From Aurifilum marmelostoma (taxonomy: Eukaryota > Ascomycota > Sordariomycetes > Diaporthales > Cryphonectriaceae), in NCBI GenBank assembly GCA_027559495.1, contig JAMXSV010000029.1, positions 1 to 64,000 of the forward strand: 64,000 nt of DNA, written 5' to 3'. The notes below the pieces were generated by a model. It did not search any database and had not been told where the DNA came from. It saw nothing but the letters and a program-made list of their open reading frames with translations. This document shows positions 10,615 to 22,362 of the stretch, in pieces. How positions within the stretch are numbered: position 1 is the first letter of the stretch; every line of letters begins with the position of its first letter. The translations under genes were made by a program, and so were the position numbers.

Positions 10615-13346
10615 GGTGGAACAAGAGGACAGCCCGGCCATCGGGCCTGTGTCTGGATTACTACCACAACACCACGACGCTCGTCTGAGCAGCAAGATGT
10701 ACGAGCAAAGACGGCCCTACAGGGCCATGAGTCGGACTTGTGATGGAGCAAGCGACTGAGGACACTTTATGGTGTGTGAGGCGAGACTACAAGGAACGAC
10801 GAGGAGATTCATTTCGAACCATTGATTGTGTATATTAGCACTGTACTGTCAGTCTGGGTGTATAATCTCCCCTCACAAGCCTACGAACGTCAACAATCTG
10901 GGCTCGACCTTGCCTGACCCGAGAGGATGGATCTGATTCCTCATGTGTGTCGCAATAGTCCAAGTCGTTTCAGCTGCTGGGGTGATTGGATCCCATGACG
11001 CAGATCAGGCGAAGCAGGTGGTGTGCACATCCATGCCTATAAGAGGAGGGCAAAAGGGAAGAAAAGACGAGAACCGAACCAAAATCTACGATGCGTGGGA
11101 AGGTTGGGGTAGGGTATAACAGAAGGATCTAATGGTGTGGAGGTGCCAACCCGACCTGCTGGGTCTACACTACAGATAGATCACTTGGTGGTGGTGATGA
11201 TGATAATGCAGCTTTTTCCTTGTACGGGGTTCTTCTTGTTACACTGGATCTTTTTTTTTTTTTTCTTTCTTTTTTTTCCCCCCCATTCTCGCTCCATCAT
11301 CATCGTATTCATCCTGTCCATCTCCTGCTTCTCCTTCTCCTTATCTCTCTTGATTGTTGCCACCCTTCTTCTTCTTCTTCTTCTTCTCCAGAATCATCTT
11401 GCAAGTCAAATTTCCATATCAGATCGGAGAATAACTGTCAATAGCGTGGCCATACTTGTCATCCATCCGTCTTGCCCTCTCGTCTGCGGGCGGATCCCCA
11501 CGCATGGGTTGGTGGGGAGGAGTTCAAGCTGTGTGGGCGGTCCTCTTCCGCTTCCCCTGTCCCCCCCCCCCCCCCTTCGCCCCTAGACCGGGTTCCCATG
11601 GTCCCCCTAAACTTAGCAACAGAGGGTTCCAGAACACTGGCCTGGCTGCCAGGTTTCAGCGGTGTTCAGCGCATGTCACTGTACTTTACTCTGGGAACCA
11701 CCACGCTGTGCCGTGGCAGCACTACAGAAGTACGTACCGCGGCAAGTACCATGCACTGCTGCCGGTGCTGCTGCTGCGTGGCAGCCATCTATGCTTGCAT
11801 ATCAACGTCACATCCCAGACCTTGTTGGCTCCGTCCCACATGGCACCGATGCGATGCACACATGCATTCACCGGGCTGGGGCCCATGTCGACGGATTTAA
11901 AGGGGGGGAGGGGGGAAAAATAAAATCATCTCTCTCCCTTTCCCCCCACCATGGGCAGAGATCCACACACCCAAATGGACAGCTGATGACGGACCAACCT
12001 CTGTGACCTCACTTTGAAGCAGGTTGATTTTTTTTTTTCCTCTTCTTTCTTCCCTTCTGGTTTTTTTCTTTGAGTGTGTGAGAGAAAGAGTGTGTGAAAG
12101 ACATAAAGGAATAACAAAGGGAGAACAAAAGAGGAAAAAGAAAAGCCAGACTCGACTTTCCCTCGAAACAAGGTTCGAGTCTCGGACAAAGAAAGGATCC
12201 GTGGTCGATGAGAATACGAGACGAGACACACGACAACGACGACGATGATCAGGATCCGCGATAGACGACACAAGGTCACACATCTTCCTCACCTGTCTAC
12301 TTTTTCTCTTGCTGCTGCTTCACTCACGACCAATCCTTTGTCTTCTTTCTTTCCCGTCGGTCCACCCAGCGTCACTCAAGACGGCCAGCCCCCACGCCTG
12401 AGTGGTCACTCGCCTTCCTCGTCACCCCTCAAGGTTACATTCCAGTATTAAACATCGCGCTTGTCGCTTTGTCTTTTTTTTTTTTTTTTTTTTTTTTTGG
12501 GCCTTCCTCCCTCTCACCGTCGTGGTCGGAAGGGTATCGGATCGATCCAGACGGAGGGCCGCAACTCTATTATTCCCGTGGCACCAACGAAAGCGCTGCT
12601 GCTACTTCGGCTGGCTGCATTGCATCGCTCGTGCATGTGCAGCTACCAAGTAACTACATCCCAGGCCAGCCCGGCCTTGTTGACTTGTTGGGATCCTTGT
12701 CCTGTCTTGGAGCTGCAGCTGCTTATTTTACGCGGATGACACCATCCTGCAGCTCACGCGACAGCATCCATTCACACCAGAGACAACGGCAGGGCTCTTT
12801 TTTTGGTTGTGACGAGGGGCTTGGCTGCCTCTGGACGAGATAACTGATTGGTTTTGCTGGCGGGGTGGATCTTTTTTTTTCCTTTCTTTCTTTCGCGCCT
12901 CCTTCTTTGGACGACGAGCTCCACGACACCTCACCTGTGACTAAAAGCCAGGACGACAGACAGACAGACAGTGTGAAGCGCCGTTGTTGTTCGCTGTCGG
13001 TCGTCGGCTTCTGCGTCTCGGGCGCTGGTTGGGCCCCGCGGTTGACCCACACACAGCAGATCTCCCACCCAGGTTCCGCCCCGCGAAAGTCGACAAGAGA
13101 GTGCGATCTGCATACAGGCCCGACCTCGTGCGCTTTTGCAGAGGAGGGACCTGGTTGCCTCCAAGAGAGAGGGGCGGGCGCACCGTCGTCGTCATTCCTC
13201 GCTCCCGGGCTGCTGCCGGTCGACAGAGACTTTTTAACTGCCCAGTCCTCTCGACAACCCTTGCTCGTCCCCGTCCTCCTCGTCCTCCTCCAGCAGCAGC
13301 CGCAGCCGCAGCCGCAACAGGGCCGCCCACACCTCACGACCTCGCG
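10615..13346. other. 2.7-kb non-coding stretch with long pyrimidine-rich leader of the phosphatase gene
   Basis: After the FMP25-like 3' end there are no long credible frames. From about 11200 the plus strand is rich in CT/T tracts (11250-11400), with runs of 15 C (11561-11575) and 25 T (12474-12498). The last kilobase (GACGA-rich, Arg/Ser-rich if read) looks like a long 5' leader. One B-box-like GGTTCGAGTCT at about 12172 lacks a tRNA fold around it. Confidence 0.5.
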
Positions 13347-15720
13347 ATGGACCGTCTACGGTCGGGCTTCCACAGGAAGTCTCGGAAAGAGTCGCCCTCC
13401 CGCCCGACCATCATCACAGACACGAGCATGATCACCACCACCGCGACAGCCGGCAGCGGCCGCAGCTCTGGCAAGACCACCCCCGAGCCCGGCACCCCAC
13501 AGCCCCTCCAGATCCCCTCCGTGCCCAACAAGAAGACCTCCCCCCTTCCGCACCCTGCGCGACCTCAGCCGATCCCACAAGCGCGCCCGCTCTCCCGCCG
13601 CCGGCTCCGATGGTGCCAGCTCCCCCGTCTCCGCCCTCAGCGCTCGCAACAGCCCTATCGACAGGCTCATGGCCTCGCCCCACCCCCTGAGTGCCGTGTC
13701 GCGGACCAGCGAGCACGAAGACCACCGCCGGCAGGGCGAGCATGACCAGGAGGCAATACGGCAGCGTCAGCAGGGGCAACAGCAACAACAAGAGCAAGCG
13801 CAGCAGGAGGAGGGAGGGCGGCCGAGGATGCCCTTGTTCCTGACCCTGTCGCCCCACGAGATCGACACGAGATTCCAGGAGATCCTCTGGCTGGAGCGCC
13901 ACCGCATGGTCCAGAGCATGATCAACCCGTCCCCAGACTTCCGCTGGGCGCGCGTCACGGGCGACCACCTGCGCAAGCTGGACAGATACATGAACATACA
14001 GCCTTGGCAGAACAACCGCGTCAGGCTGCGCGTGCCCGCGGGGAAGCAGGACTACATCAACGCCTCGCCCATCTCGCTGAGCCCCGCCGCCGCAGCAGCA
14101 GCATCACGACGACAGGATGGCGCTGGGGATGCCAACACACCACCAGAGGAGACAGCCGGCGGCGCGGTGGTGGGCACCAGCACCTCAGAGGCCTCGTCGG
14201 ACCGGTACATCGCCATGCAGGGGCCCAAGCACAAGACGACGGACCACGTGTGGCGCATGGCGGTCGAGCAGCTCGAGAGCCCCGGCGTCATCGTCATGCT
14301 GACCGAGACGCACGAGGCCAACGTCGAGAAGTGCTACCCTTACTTCCCGCGCAGCCCCGACGACCCACCCCTCGAGGTCGGCAGGAAGGACGAGTTTGGC
14401 GACGGATTTCGCGCCAGCGTGCGGTGCGAGGCCATCGAGGAGACGGAGGCCGGTGACGCCATCGAGCTGCGGAAGCTGGTGATCCGGGTGTACAAGCGGT
14501 CGAGCAAGAAGAAGGCGGCGGCGGCAGCGGCAAAGGCGGCGGCAGCAAAGGCAGCAGCAGCACTTGTCAACGGGTCTTCTGCGGTCGAGGCGGCAACACC
14601 CGCCGCGGAAGACAACCTTGTCGACGAGAACGGCGATGTCAAGATGCGCTCGCCATCCAAGATGGCGCCCGAGGATGAGGATGGCGGTTCCGCCCAGACC
14701 TATGATGAAGACCAGGACGTGTCAGACGATAAGGAAGACGGCAACGATGCAGACAGCGTGACCGTCGAGCTGGGCCAGCCCGTGGAGGACAAGACCCAGG
14801 ACGGTGCCGAGACAACAACCCCGCAGCAGCAGCCCGCCCGGGACCTCAGTCCCCCTGCCGCCGCCGCTGCCGCCACCGCCACCGCAACAGACGAATACGA
14901 GGAGCGCACGGTCTGGCACTTTCTGTACAAGAAGTGGCCAGACTTTGGCGTACCGGCCCTCAGCGATCTCGACAGCTTCTTCACGCTGATGCGCCTGTCA
15001 CGGGAGCGCAACGCCCACCCGTCGAGCCCACGCATCGTGCACTGCAGCGCCGGCGTGGGCCGCAGCGGCACCTTCATCGCGCTGGAGCACATCATGCGGG
15101 AGATGGATGCCGGCGTGTTGGAGAACTGGGATGCCAGGGACGACAAACTTCTTCCCACCGCCCGCACGGACCACAGGAATACCGCCGAGGGGGGGGCCGA
15201 CGACGACGTGGACAGCATGGAGGGCCAGAACGGCCACCTCGAGGACCCAGCAGCCGCCACCGCCGCCACAGGACAGGAGGTAGAAGATGCAGAAGAAGAC
15301 GAAGACGAAGACGATGTCGACCCTGCGCAGAAGATGGACATTGAGGCCCCGCCGCCAGACGAGGAGGAGCTCCAGGCCCAGATGATCCTCCGACATGCCA
15401 ACGACGACCTCATCTTCCGCACCGTCAACCAGCTCCGCGAGCAGCGCCGCCACATGGTCCAGGCCGAGGCCCAGTTCCACTTTATCTATCAGGTCGTGCG
15501 CAAGCTGTGGGAGGAGCGTTATGGTCCTCCTCCTCCTGCTGCTGCTGCTCCTCCTCCTCCTCACAGCATTACCAACCACGCCGCCGGCAGTGTCACGGCT
15601 CCTGCTACCGTCCCTACCAATGCTAAGGCTGCCGCGAGCAACCGCCCGCCCCGGCTGCCGGACCTCGACGGCGAGCCTGCCGCCAAGAGGTTCGAATTTG
15701 ACCCTTTTGTGGAGCCGTAG
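13347..15720 (+). CDS. Protein tyrosine phosphatase with acidic inserts, frame broken by one base
   Basis: A classical PTP domain removes phosphate from phosphotyrosine; fungal relatives (Pyp/Ptp type) dampen MAPK signalling, which I infer for this gene. Motifs: NNRVRLRV near residue 224, YINASPI, WPDFGVP with the general acid Asp532, and the loop HCSAGVGRSGT with Cys566 and Arg572. QAEAQFHFIYQ is the Q-loop region. Two long inserts split the domain: about 130 residues rich in Ala, Glu, Asp and Gln before WPD, and about 80 acidic residues after the P-loop. The N-terminus (MDRLRSGFHRKSRKESPSRP) joins the body only if one C is removed from the six C at 13540-13545, giving SPFRTLRDLSRSHKRARSP and about 790 residues. 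The start is the first ATG after the long leader. Confidence 0.85.
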
Positions 15721-17460
15721 GGATCGCCCGTGGGAAGGGGTCTGTCCCGGCAGGGGCACACCAAGGATGACGATATGGACGATGCCGATGAGATGGTGGA
15801 GGCTGCGTTGTCGAGGGCCATCACCAGCAGGCGGTGGAGAAGTAGAGATGGGCCTGGGGGGTTCTTGATACCCCTACCGCCTGGTTCTGAACCAGGAGGT
15901 GGTCTGCAGAGGCTAAGGAGGAGTTTGCGACAAGTGAGTTTTCAGAGTGTTTAGAACGGAGCAGAGAGAGGGAGGGAGGGAGGGAGGGAGGGAGGGAGGA
16001 AAATCGTCTATATGCATGGGAGAGATTAATCACCAAGGAAGGGAGTGGGTAGGCTATTGTGTTGGGCAACAACTTTGTTTGTCTATTTGCCTGCCTGCTT
16101 TGCATGTTGTTGTGGTTCTGCAGGTATCATCATCATCATCATCATACCCAGGAGTTTGCTTGGTTCCTCTTGTTTTGATTCTGTTCTTTGTTTGGGAGGT
16201 GAGCGTGCATTCGTGATGGGGTCAGGGTTTTTGGGGTATAGGACAGGCACCTGGGCACAGGTTAGGATCAGGGTAGGTAGGGTAGAGCAGGGCAGGGCAG
16301 GGCGGCATACTCATTATCATTACTACTTAATCTGCATATCCCTGGGTCTCTTGAGAAGAAGAATGAGAAGAGTGTGATGTCAGAATGAACGTGTGGACTT
16401 GGGAAGAGGACTGTGAGGACTGCAGCATTCTCTTTCCATGTCGTGGGTGTGTGAATTTGGTGTGAGGAGACAAGAGAGAAGACAAATTCTTTTTTTTTTT
16501 CTTTCAATCACAGGTGCCTCTAAAATTATCAAGGTTGAGGAATGACTGATGTCTCTTGAGTATCATTTGAGTCATCCCCATCACTTATTTTATATCTAGG
16601 GTTGATTTAATTTTGAGAGGCTGTAGTGAGTAGGGTGAGTAAGCTTGGGATATATCAACAAGCAGTCCCATTAATTACTCTTCAAATTGACAAAAAAAAA
16701 AAAAAAAAAAAAGAGGATCATACTCGTACAAGATTTATGAAAGGCCATTAATGACTTCTATGCAGAGCCATCTCAAAAGACAGCTACCAAAGCACTCTAT
16801 CCCATCTCGATACCAACAAGACCATGCAATACTCTGCCAGAACAGGAGGCATCGAGATATCTGAGTGGCCCATAGACTCGATCCATATGGATCCCCCCCC
16901 CCCCCGGCCTTGTCTAAACCCGTTCGCGTCTTCGCGAATAGCATAACCTGCCGTCCAGGGTAGATTCTGAATAAGCAACTCTGACTACCCAAGATTTATC
17001 CGAAGACCGAACGCTATTGCCGAAACCTAGTGTCATCCAAAAGAGGGGGGGGGGGTGAATCATGGAAGTCATGATGCCCTGATGTTCTGCTCGGGCTGGC
17101 TCTTGATTGTCTTTTTGTCAGACTCGCATATCTCGTTGTCCGTAGGCCGAATGGTGGTGGATAGTGGGTCGGGGTCTCAGTCTGCTGTAAGTAAGTATTG
17201 AGGGGCATACTGTAGTTACACTGCAGTAATTAAGTAGTGGTGGTGGTGGTGGAGACGTTGCTGCTGTGTGTGGATATAGTCACTGGCGATGGGATGTAGC
17301 CTTGCTTGTTGTCAAGACACTCACTCAGTCACTTACTCACCTTAGCACTCAGTTGGTATAACTATTAATATCCCAAGAGTCCTACCATGAATCTCTCAAA
17401 TCACTGAAATACTTCACCTCAACACAGGAATTGCGAAACTTGAGTAAACTCAAACAAAAA
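15721..17460. other. Intergenic region, simple repeats
   Basis: Holds the PTP 3' region, a (GGGA)n repeat at 15969-15999, a run of about 20 A near 16692-16712, 13 C at 16893-16905, 11 G at 17045-17055, and the amidohydrolase promoter. No gene is recognised. Confidence 0.5.
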
Positions 17461-19080
17461 ATGGCCTCTCAACCACCATCTCCTCCTACCACCCTCCTCC
17501 TCCGAGGCGGGACCCTCCTCCTCCACGACGAGCACGACCACATCGTCCCCACCAAGTCCGACCTTCTCATCCAAGACAACCTCATCACCCAAATCAGCCC
17601 CTCCATACCCCCAGACTCCCTCCCCTCCCAGCAGCCAGGCGCCCCACCCCCCAGGGTCATGGACTGCACCGACAAGATCATCTCCCCAGGCTTCGTCTCC
17701 ACGCACGCCCACCTCTGGCAGACGCAGCTCAAGGGCCTGCACCCCAACCACACCCTGTTCCAGTACCTCCCCTGCGGCTGCCTCGCGGGCTCCCTGTACT
17801 CCGCCCCGGACCTCTTCTGGGGCCAGCTCGCCGGCGCCCTCGAGGCCCTCGACGCCGGCACCACCACCGTCGTCGACCACGCCCACCTCAACCTCGGCCC
17901 CGCGTATCCCCGCGCCGCCGTCCACGCCCTCGCCACCTCGGGCCTGCGCGCCGTCTACTGCTACGCCCCGCAGCGCCGCGTCCTCTCCTGGGACCCCCTG
18001 CGGACCGACGAGGACCCCACCGACCCGGCCGTGCTGCACGACTGGCGCGCCCTGGCCGCGCAGAGGGGCGCACGGCGCCGGAGGGTCGAGATCGGCTTCG
18101 CCATGGACCACCTCCTCCTGCCCACGGACCAGCTCAGGAACTTCTACGCCGCCCTGCGCGCGGGAGACCACCCGGCCAAGGTCATCACCAGCCACGCGGT
18201 CGGCGGGCCTGGGCTCGGCAACGGGCGGCCGTACGCGGTGCGGGTCCTGGGCGAGGCGGGCTTGCTGGGGCCGGATGTGCTGCTGTCGCATGCTACGGGG
18301 CTTGTGGAGGAGGATGTCGAGATGCTGCGGGAGGGTGGGGCGTTTGTGAGCTCGACGCCTAATACGGAGATGCAGATGTGAGTACTTTTTGTTCTTCCTT
18401 TTCTGATGATAATTAACACGATAATTCCCAGGGGCATGGAGCCCGTCAGTATGTGGCGGTCGATGCTGGAAGCCCGAGCGGGCAGTCTGGGGGTAGACTG
18501 CCACACCTGGGGCACGAGCTCCATACCGACGCAGATGAACCTGATCCTGCAACAGAGACGACTGTCGAGGGCACAGGAGCTGGGCCGGACGGCGGGGGGA
18601 CAGTGGCCGAGGCGCGTCGAGGGGACGGCCGAGGAGGCCTTCAACCTGGGCACGATCGGGGGCGCGAGGGCCGCGGGCCTCGGAGGTGAGGTGGGCAGGC
18701 TGCGGGAGGGGTACAAGGCCGACATTGTGGTGTTTGACGGCTCGAGCCCCGGCATGCTGGCGGCTGCGGCGCAGGACCCCGTCGCGGCCGTGGTGCTGCA
18801 CTCGAGCGTCAGGGACGTCGAGACGGTCATCGTGGACGGGGTGGTGAGGAAGGAAGGGGGCAGGCTGTGCGATGTCTGTGTCGAGACGGCGCCCGAGGGC
18901 CTGCGGGAGGAGGAGACTGTTCGTGCGGGCACGAGCATCTCGTGGGGGGATGTTGTGCGGGAGACGCTGAAGAGCAGGGCGGCCATTGGGGAAAAGATGC
19001 GGGAGATTGACTTTGGGCCTGGCGAGGAGGCCTTGATGAAGGCGTTTCATGTGAACTGGTCTACGATGGTTGAGCAGTAG
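17461..19080 (+). CDS. Metal-dependent amidohydrolase (deaminase/chlorohydrolase-like)
   Basis: Exons 17461-18377 and 18432-19080 give 521 residues. The 54-nt intron begins GTGAGT, ends CCCAG and splits a Met codon. The fold is the amidohydrolase TIM barrel (ATZ/TRZ, SAH/MTA deaminase and cytosine-deaminase branch). N-terminal and C-terminal beta segments (LLLRGGTLLL and GYKADIVVFDG) flank the barrel. Metal ligands visible: THAHLW (His82 and His84), His in ITSHAVGG, His in LLSHATGL and Asp328 in GVDCHTWG. The reaction is therefore hydrolysis of a C-N or C-X bond on a cyclic or guanidino-type substrate; the exact substrate is not evident. The start has a strong context (AAAAAATGG). A 30-nt in-frame upstream extension with a weaker ATG exists. 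Neighbours suggest no pathway. Confidence 0.85.
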
Positions 19081-22000
19081 GTTCGGGTCTGCAGATGAGT
19101 GGCTAGGGTGTCTTGGGCTGGTTATTGATTTGATAGGAATTATTACCTAGGTAGTTATACCAAAACTCTGCTCACTGATTTGTTGCAGTAATTAGCGAAA
19201 AGAAGCATTCTATGTAATCACCAAATGAACACTATGAATTCAGTTCAAACCCTCTGTAGGCATGGACTTGATCAAAGCCATAAGACACCTCGAGCAGTCT
19301 TATAAGCACCGAACACAACTTATACAACCAAGTAAGGAAAACCAATGTGAAGTGTCATCTTCTGTCTATAAGTGCTAGACATCTATTCAAGTAGTTGGTT
19401 GTATAATTAATTCCATTCAATGTAATTACTTACTAATTACTACTTCTGTAGAGACTAAAAGAAACTCGTAACGCAGGCAAGGTAAACTGATATGAGACTA
19501 TGTCTTGACGACGATCTTGCGGTAGTTGTAATTGCAAGGACAGATTGATTTCATTATCAATAATACCAGCTGCGTGCATAGGAGACATTGTCACGCAAGG
19601 AAAAGAGACAAGACTAGGTTCTCCCGATGAGCACCTTATGGCGCATTAACCACCCTTGGGAGTTCATATAGACTATATTACCCTATGTAAAACACGATCT
19701 TAATCATATAAGAGGCTTCAGTCTCCTGTTAAACAGCCGCTTGCCTCTCTAATCTTGGATGACCGTAGCATATTATTCCAAATAATGAACGGGCCCTGGG
19801 GTGCTTTCAAACAAATCCTTGATAAATGTTCATACAAACCTCCTTGATCCAATAGCTGATGTCACAAATATATGACAGGTCAGAGATAGATCTACTCATC
19901 TCAAATAGCCTTACCTCTTTCAACAACCGAGAACGGTGCTTGTTCAAAAGACTGGGTGAGAATACGTCAACAGGGCTACATTGGGACATTTGATACGTAA
20001 AAGACAAAGACAGCCACTTTCCAGGCCATCACTCTGGGCTGTAACAAGCCTCGAAACAGTAATAATGACGTTGATTCCATCTTGACCGCATGTCGAGGCT
20101 GACGTGGCCAGTCTTCCTCCATGTCTCGTTTGGGCACACACATGACGTTTGAACGACCTCATCCTGTCCGAATCTGTACAGAGATGAACCGTTACATGGA
20201 AGGGAGGTGGTGGCTACAACAGGTAAGATGGAGCCGGTCCAGCCGCCAGCAAAAGACCTGGTATCGTACTCATGTAATTACTCTCCAGATTAAACCACTA
20301 TAAGCGAGGCCCCGTAGGGAAAGGGAACAGCCTGTCCGGGAATCCAGTCAGAGGACTAGAGGTCCTGCAACCTTGATCTGCAGCCGGATTGCTGCTTGTA
20401 TCATGGCAAAATAGTCATCAAACCGTGCTGGCTGGTCACATAATTATTCTGCAAGAGGAAGTGGCACAACATTCACCGCTGATCCAGGTGATCCTCTCCT
20501 TCAAGAAAAGCTGCATGCACGCACGCGCACCAATACTGCAACCAGCAAGGGACGATCTGACTTGTTACTATACCAGACCAGGTCTGGAAAAGCCCGGACA
20601 GCAATAATCAAGGCGGAAATGGCCACACACCCTTCACCACCACCCACCAGCATCACCTACTGTAGTGATTATGATCTGCTCTTTCTCTGTCTCCCTCTCT
20701 GCGCTGCTCTTTAGGAGCTGACGGACCGAGGCGGCTAAATTTCGACGAAACCAGGCCATCTCTGTGCGACCAGACTTTGTAAAATGACCTATCACTCGGA
20801 CCCCTTGGGGGCGGTCCCTTTCTGGGTCGGCTATATGTAGGTAAGACTTTCCTGCTCTCCGAACCACGGGCGTGGGTCGTGTGGCTTGCCCCGACGCTGG
20901 CGATACTTTTCTTTCTTATGTGTACCGGAGCTGGTCATGCCACACACACACACACACATGTGTATATTTGCGTGTGTGCGCGTGTGCGCGTGTGTACTAG
21001 GCCCCTTGCCTTAGACCCTTACAAGCAATCCCCCTTTCAAGCGGAACCCTTCACTGCTCTCTGCTTTTTCCTTTTCTTCTTCATCAACAGCCCTTCCTTC
21101 TGCTGTCAACCCACCTTGGCCGCTGTCTCGGGCCGACGGGTGTTCCGGAGAAGGAGTCTTGACCCCAGCATCCATCCTCCCACCTGGTCCTCTGTGTGAT
21201 GCTGGACCGCCACGAGGAAGGGGGGGGGGGGGGGTTTCGGACTGGATTTGACAGGTGGGTGACATGTGTCACACACAGAAGTACCACGCACATACATAAC
21301 CCTTGCCAGCATTCCATGGAACAGGGCCTCTAACTACATCCTGCCTTTGCATGCGCAAGGGGGGGGTGGCCGTTCCCCCCCTCCTCTGTTCCGTGTTTTC
21401 AGGGCTACCTATCATGCAGGCCTGTAGCCGAGTGTCACCGTTTCCTGCAGGGTTGCAGCGTTTGCTCTACTGCACATGCCAGTGGTGAGCAGACGCCTTG
21501 TTAACACCCCCTCCCCCTCCCCCCCCCCACCTCACCAAACTTAGCACCTCCATCTCAATACTTAAGAACAAGAGAAAAGGGGATGCGAAGCCTTCTTGGC
21601 ACGACTTTTTTTTTTTTTCTTTCTTTCTTTGCTATAGTAACTACTGATATGTACCATCATCATCATTCTTCCTGATTCGTGGCGTCGGCATACTCCGGGT
21701 GGCAGAATGAATACCCGCTCGAAGCGAGCGAGCCGACGCGTGCGGGAACCTGGGTAGAGCGCACAGTACTTGGCTCTTCGGCGACCTCACCCCCATGCTG
21801 ACGCCGTTGATTTTTTTTTTTTTTTTTTTTTGGTGTCGGCTTTGGGAGCCTTGTCGTAATCTTACGGACACCAGCATGGTCACCATGTGAACAAGAATGA
21901 GCCACCAAAGCGTAACATCAGAGTGAGAGAGTCAGAGAGAAAGATCAAGTCAGGTTTTCCCAAGGCTCACTTATTATTTTGTGAGACAGTCAGGGCAGGG

Positions 22001-22307
22001 GGGCACGTGTGTGCACAGGATGATGAGAGGCGCTGCGACCGGTGAGCTGGTCTGTTACTCGAGGTGAGATTTTGGTGTGATACAGGTCACAAAGGATGCC
22101 AATAGCACATCAAGAAAAAAAAAAAAAGAAAGAAAAAAAGAATGATACAGTACTTTCAATAGGGGTCCTCCCTCTGGCGCCGGGGAGATGGTGGGGTGGA
22201 GAGGAGGGGGAGGAGGGAAACATACCCCCGTCCGCCCTGAAATGAGAAGAGAAAAAAAGTGACGGCATAGGTTGCACTGCTCGGCCGAATGCGACAATCA
22301 TAGGGCG

Positions 22308-22309
<2 letters not shown>

Positions 22310-22347
<38 letters not shown>

Positions 22348-22362
22348 GTGTGTGTGTGTGTG
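22310..22362. repeat. (TG)n microsatellite
   Basis: About 50 bp of nearly uninterrupted TG dinucleotides with a TA and a GC interruption, in the gene-free stretch upstream of folliculin. Confidence 0.9.

Noticed and set aside
12172..12183. tRNA B-box-like GGTTCGAGTCT
   Set aside because: No A box or cloverleaf can be built around it.
15969..15999. (GGGA)n tract as a possible CRISPR-like or minisatellite array
   Set aside because: Simple tetranucleotide repeat without spacers.
17419..19050. Long open frame (about 540 codons) on the minus strand opposite the amidohydrolase
   Set aside because: Mirror of the GC-rich codon use of the plus-strand gene; composition is Arg/Pro/Gly/His-rich with no domain, while the plus strand shows clear amidohydrolase motifs and an intron.
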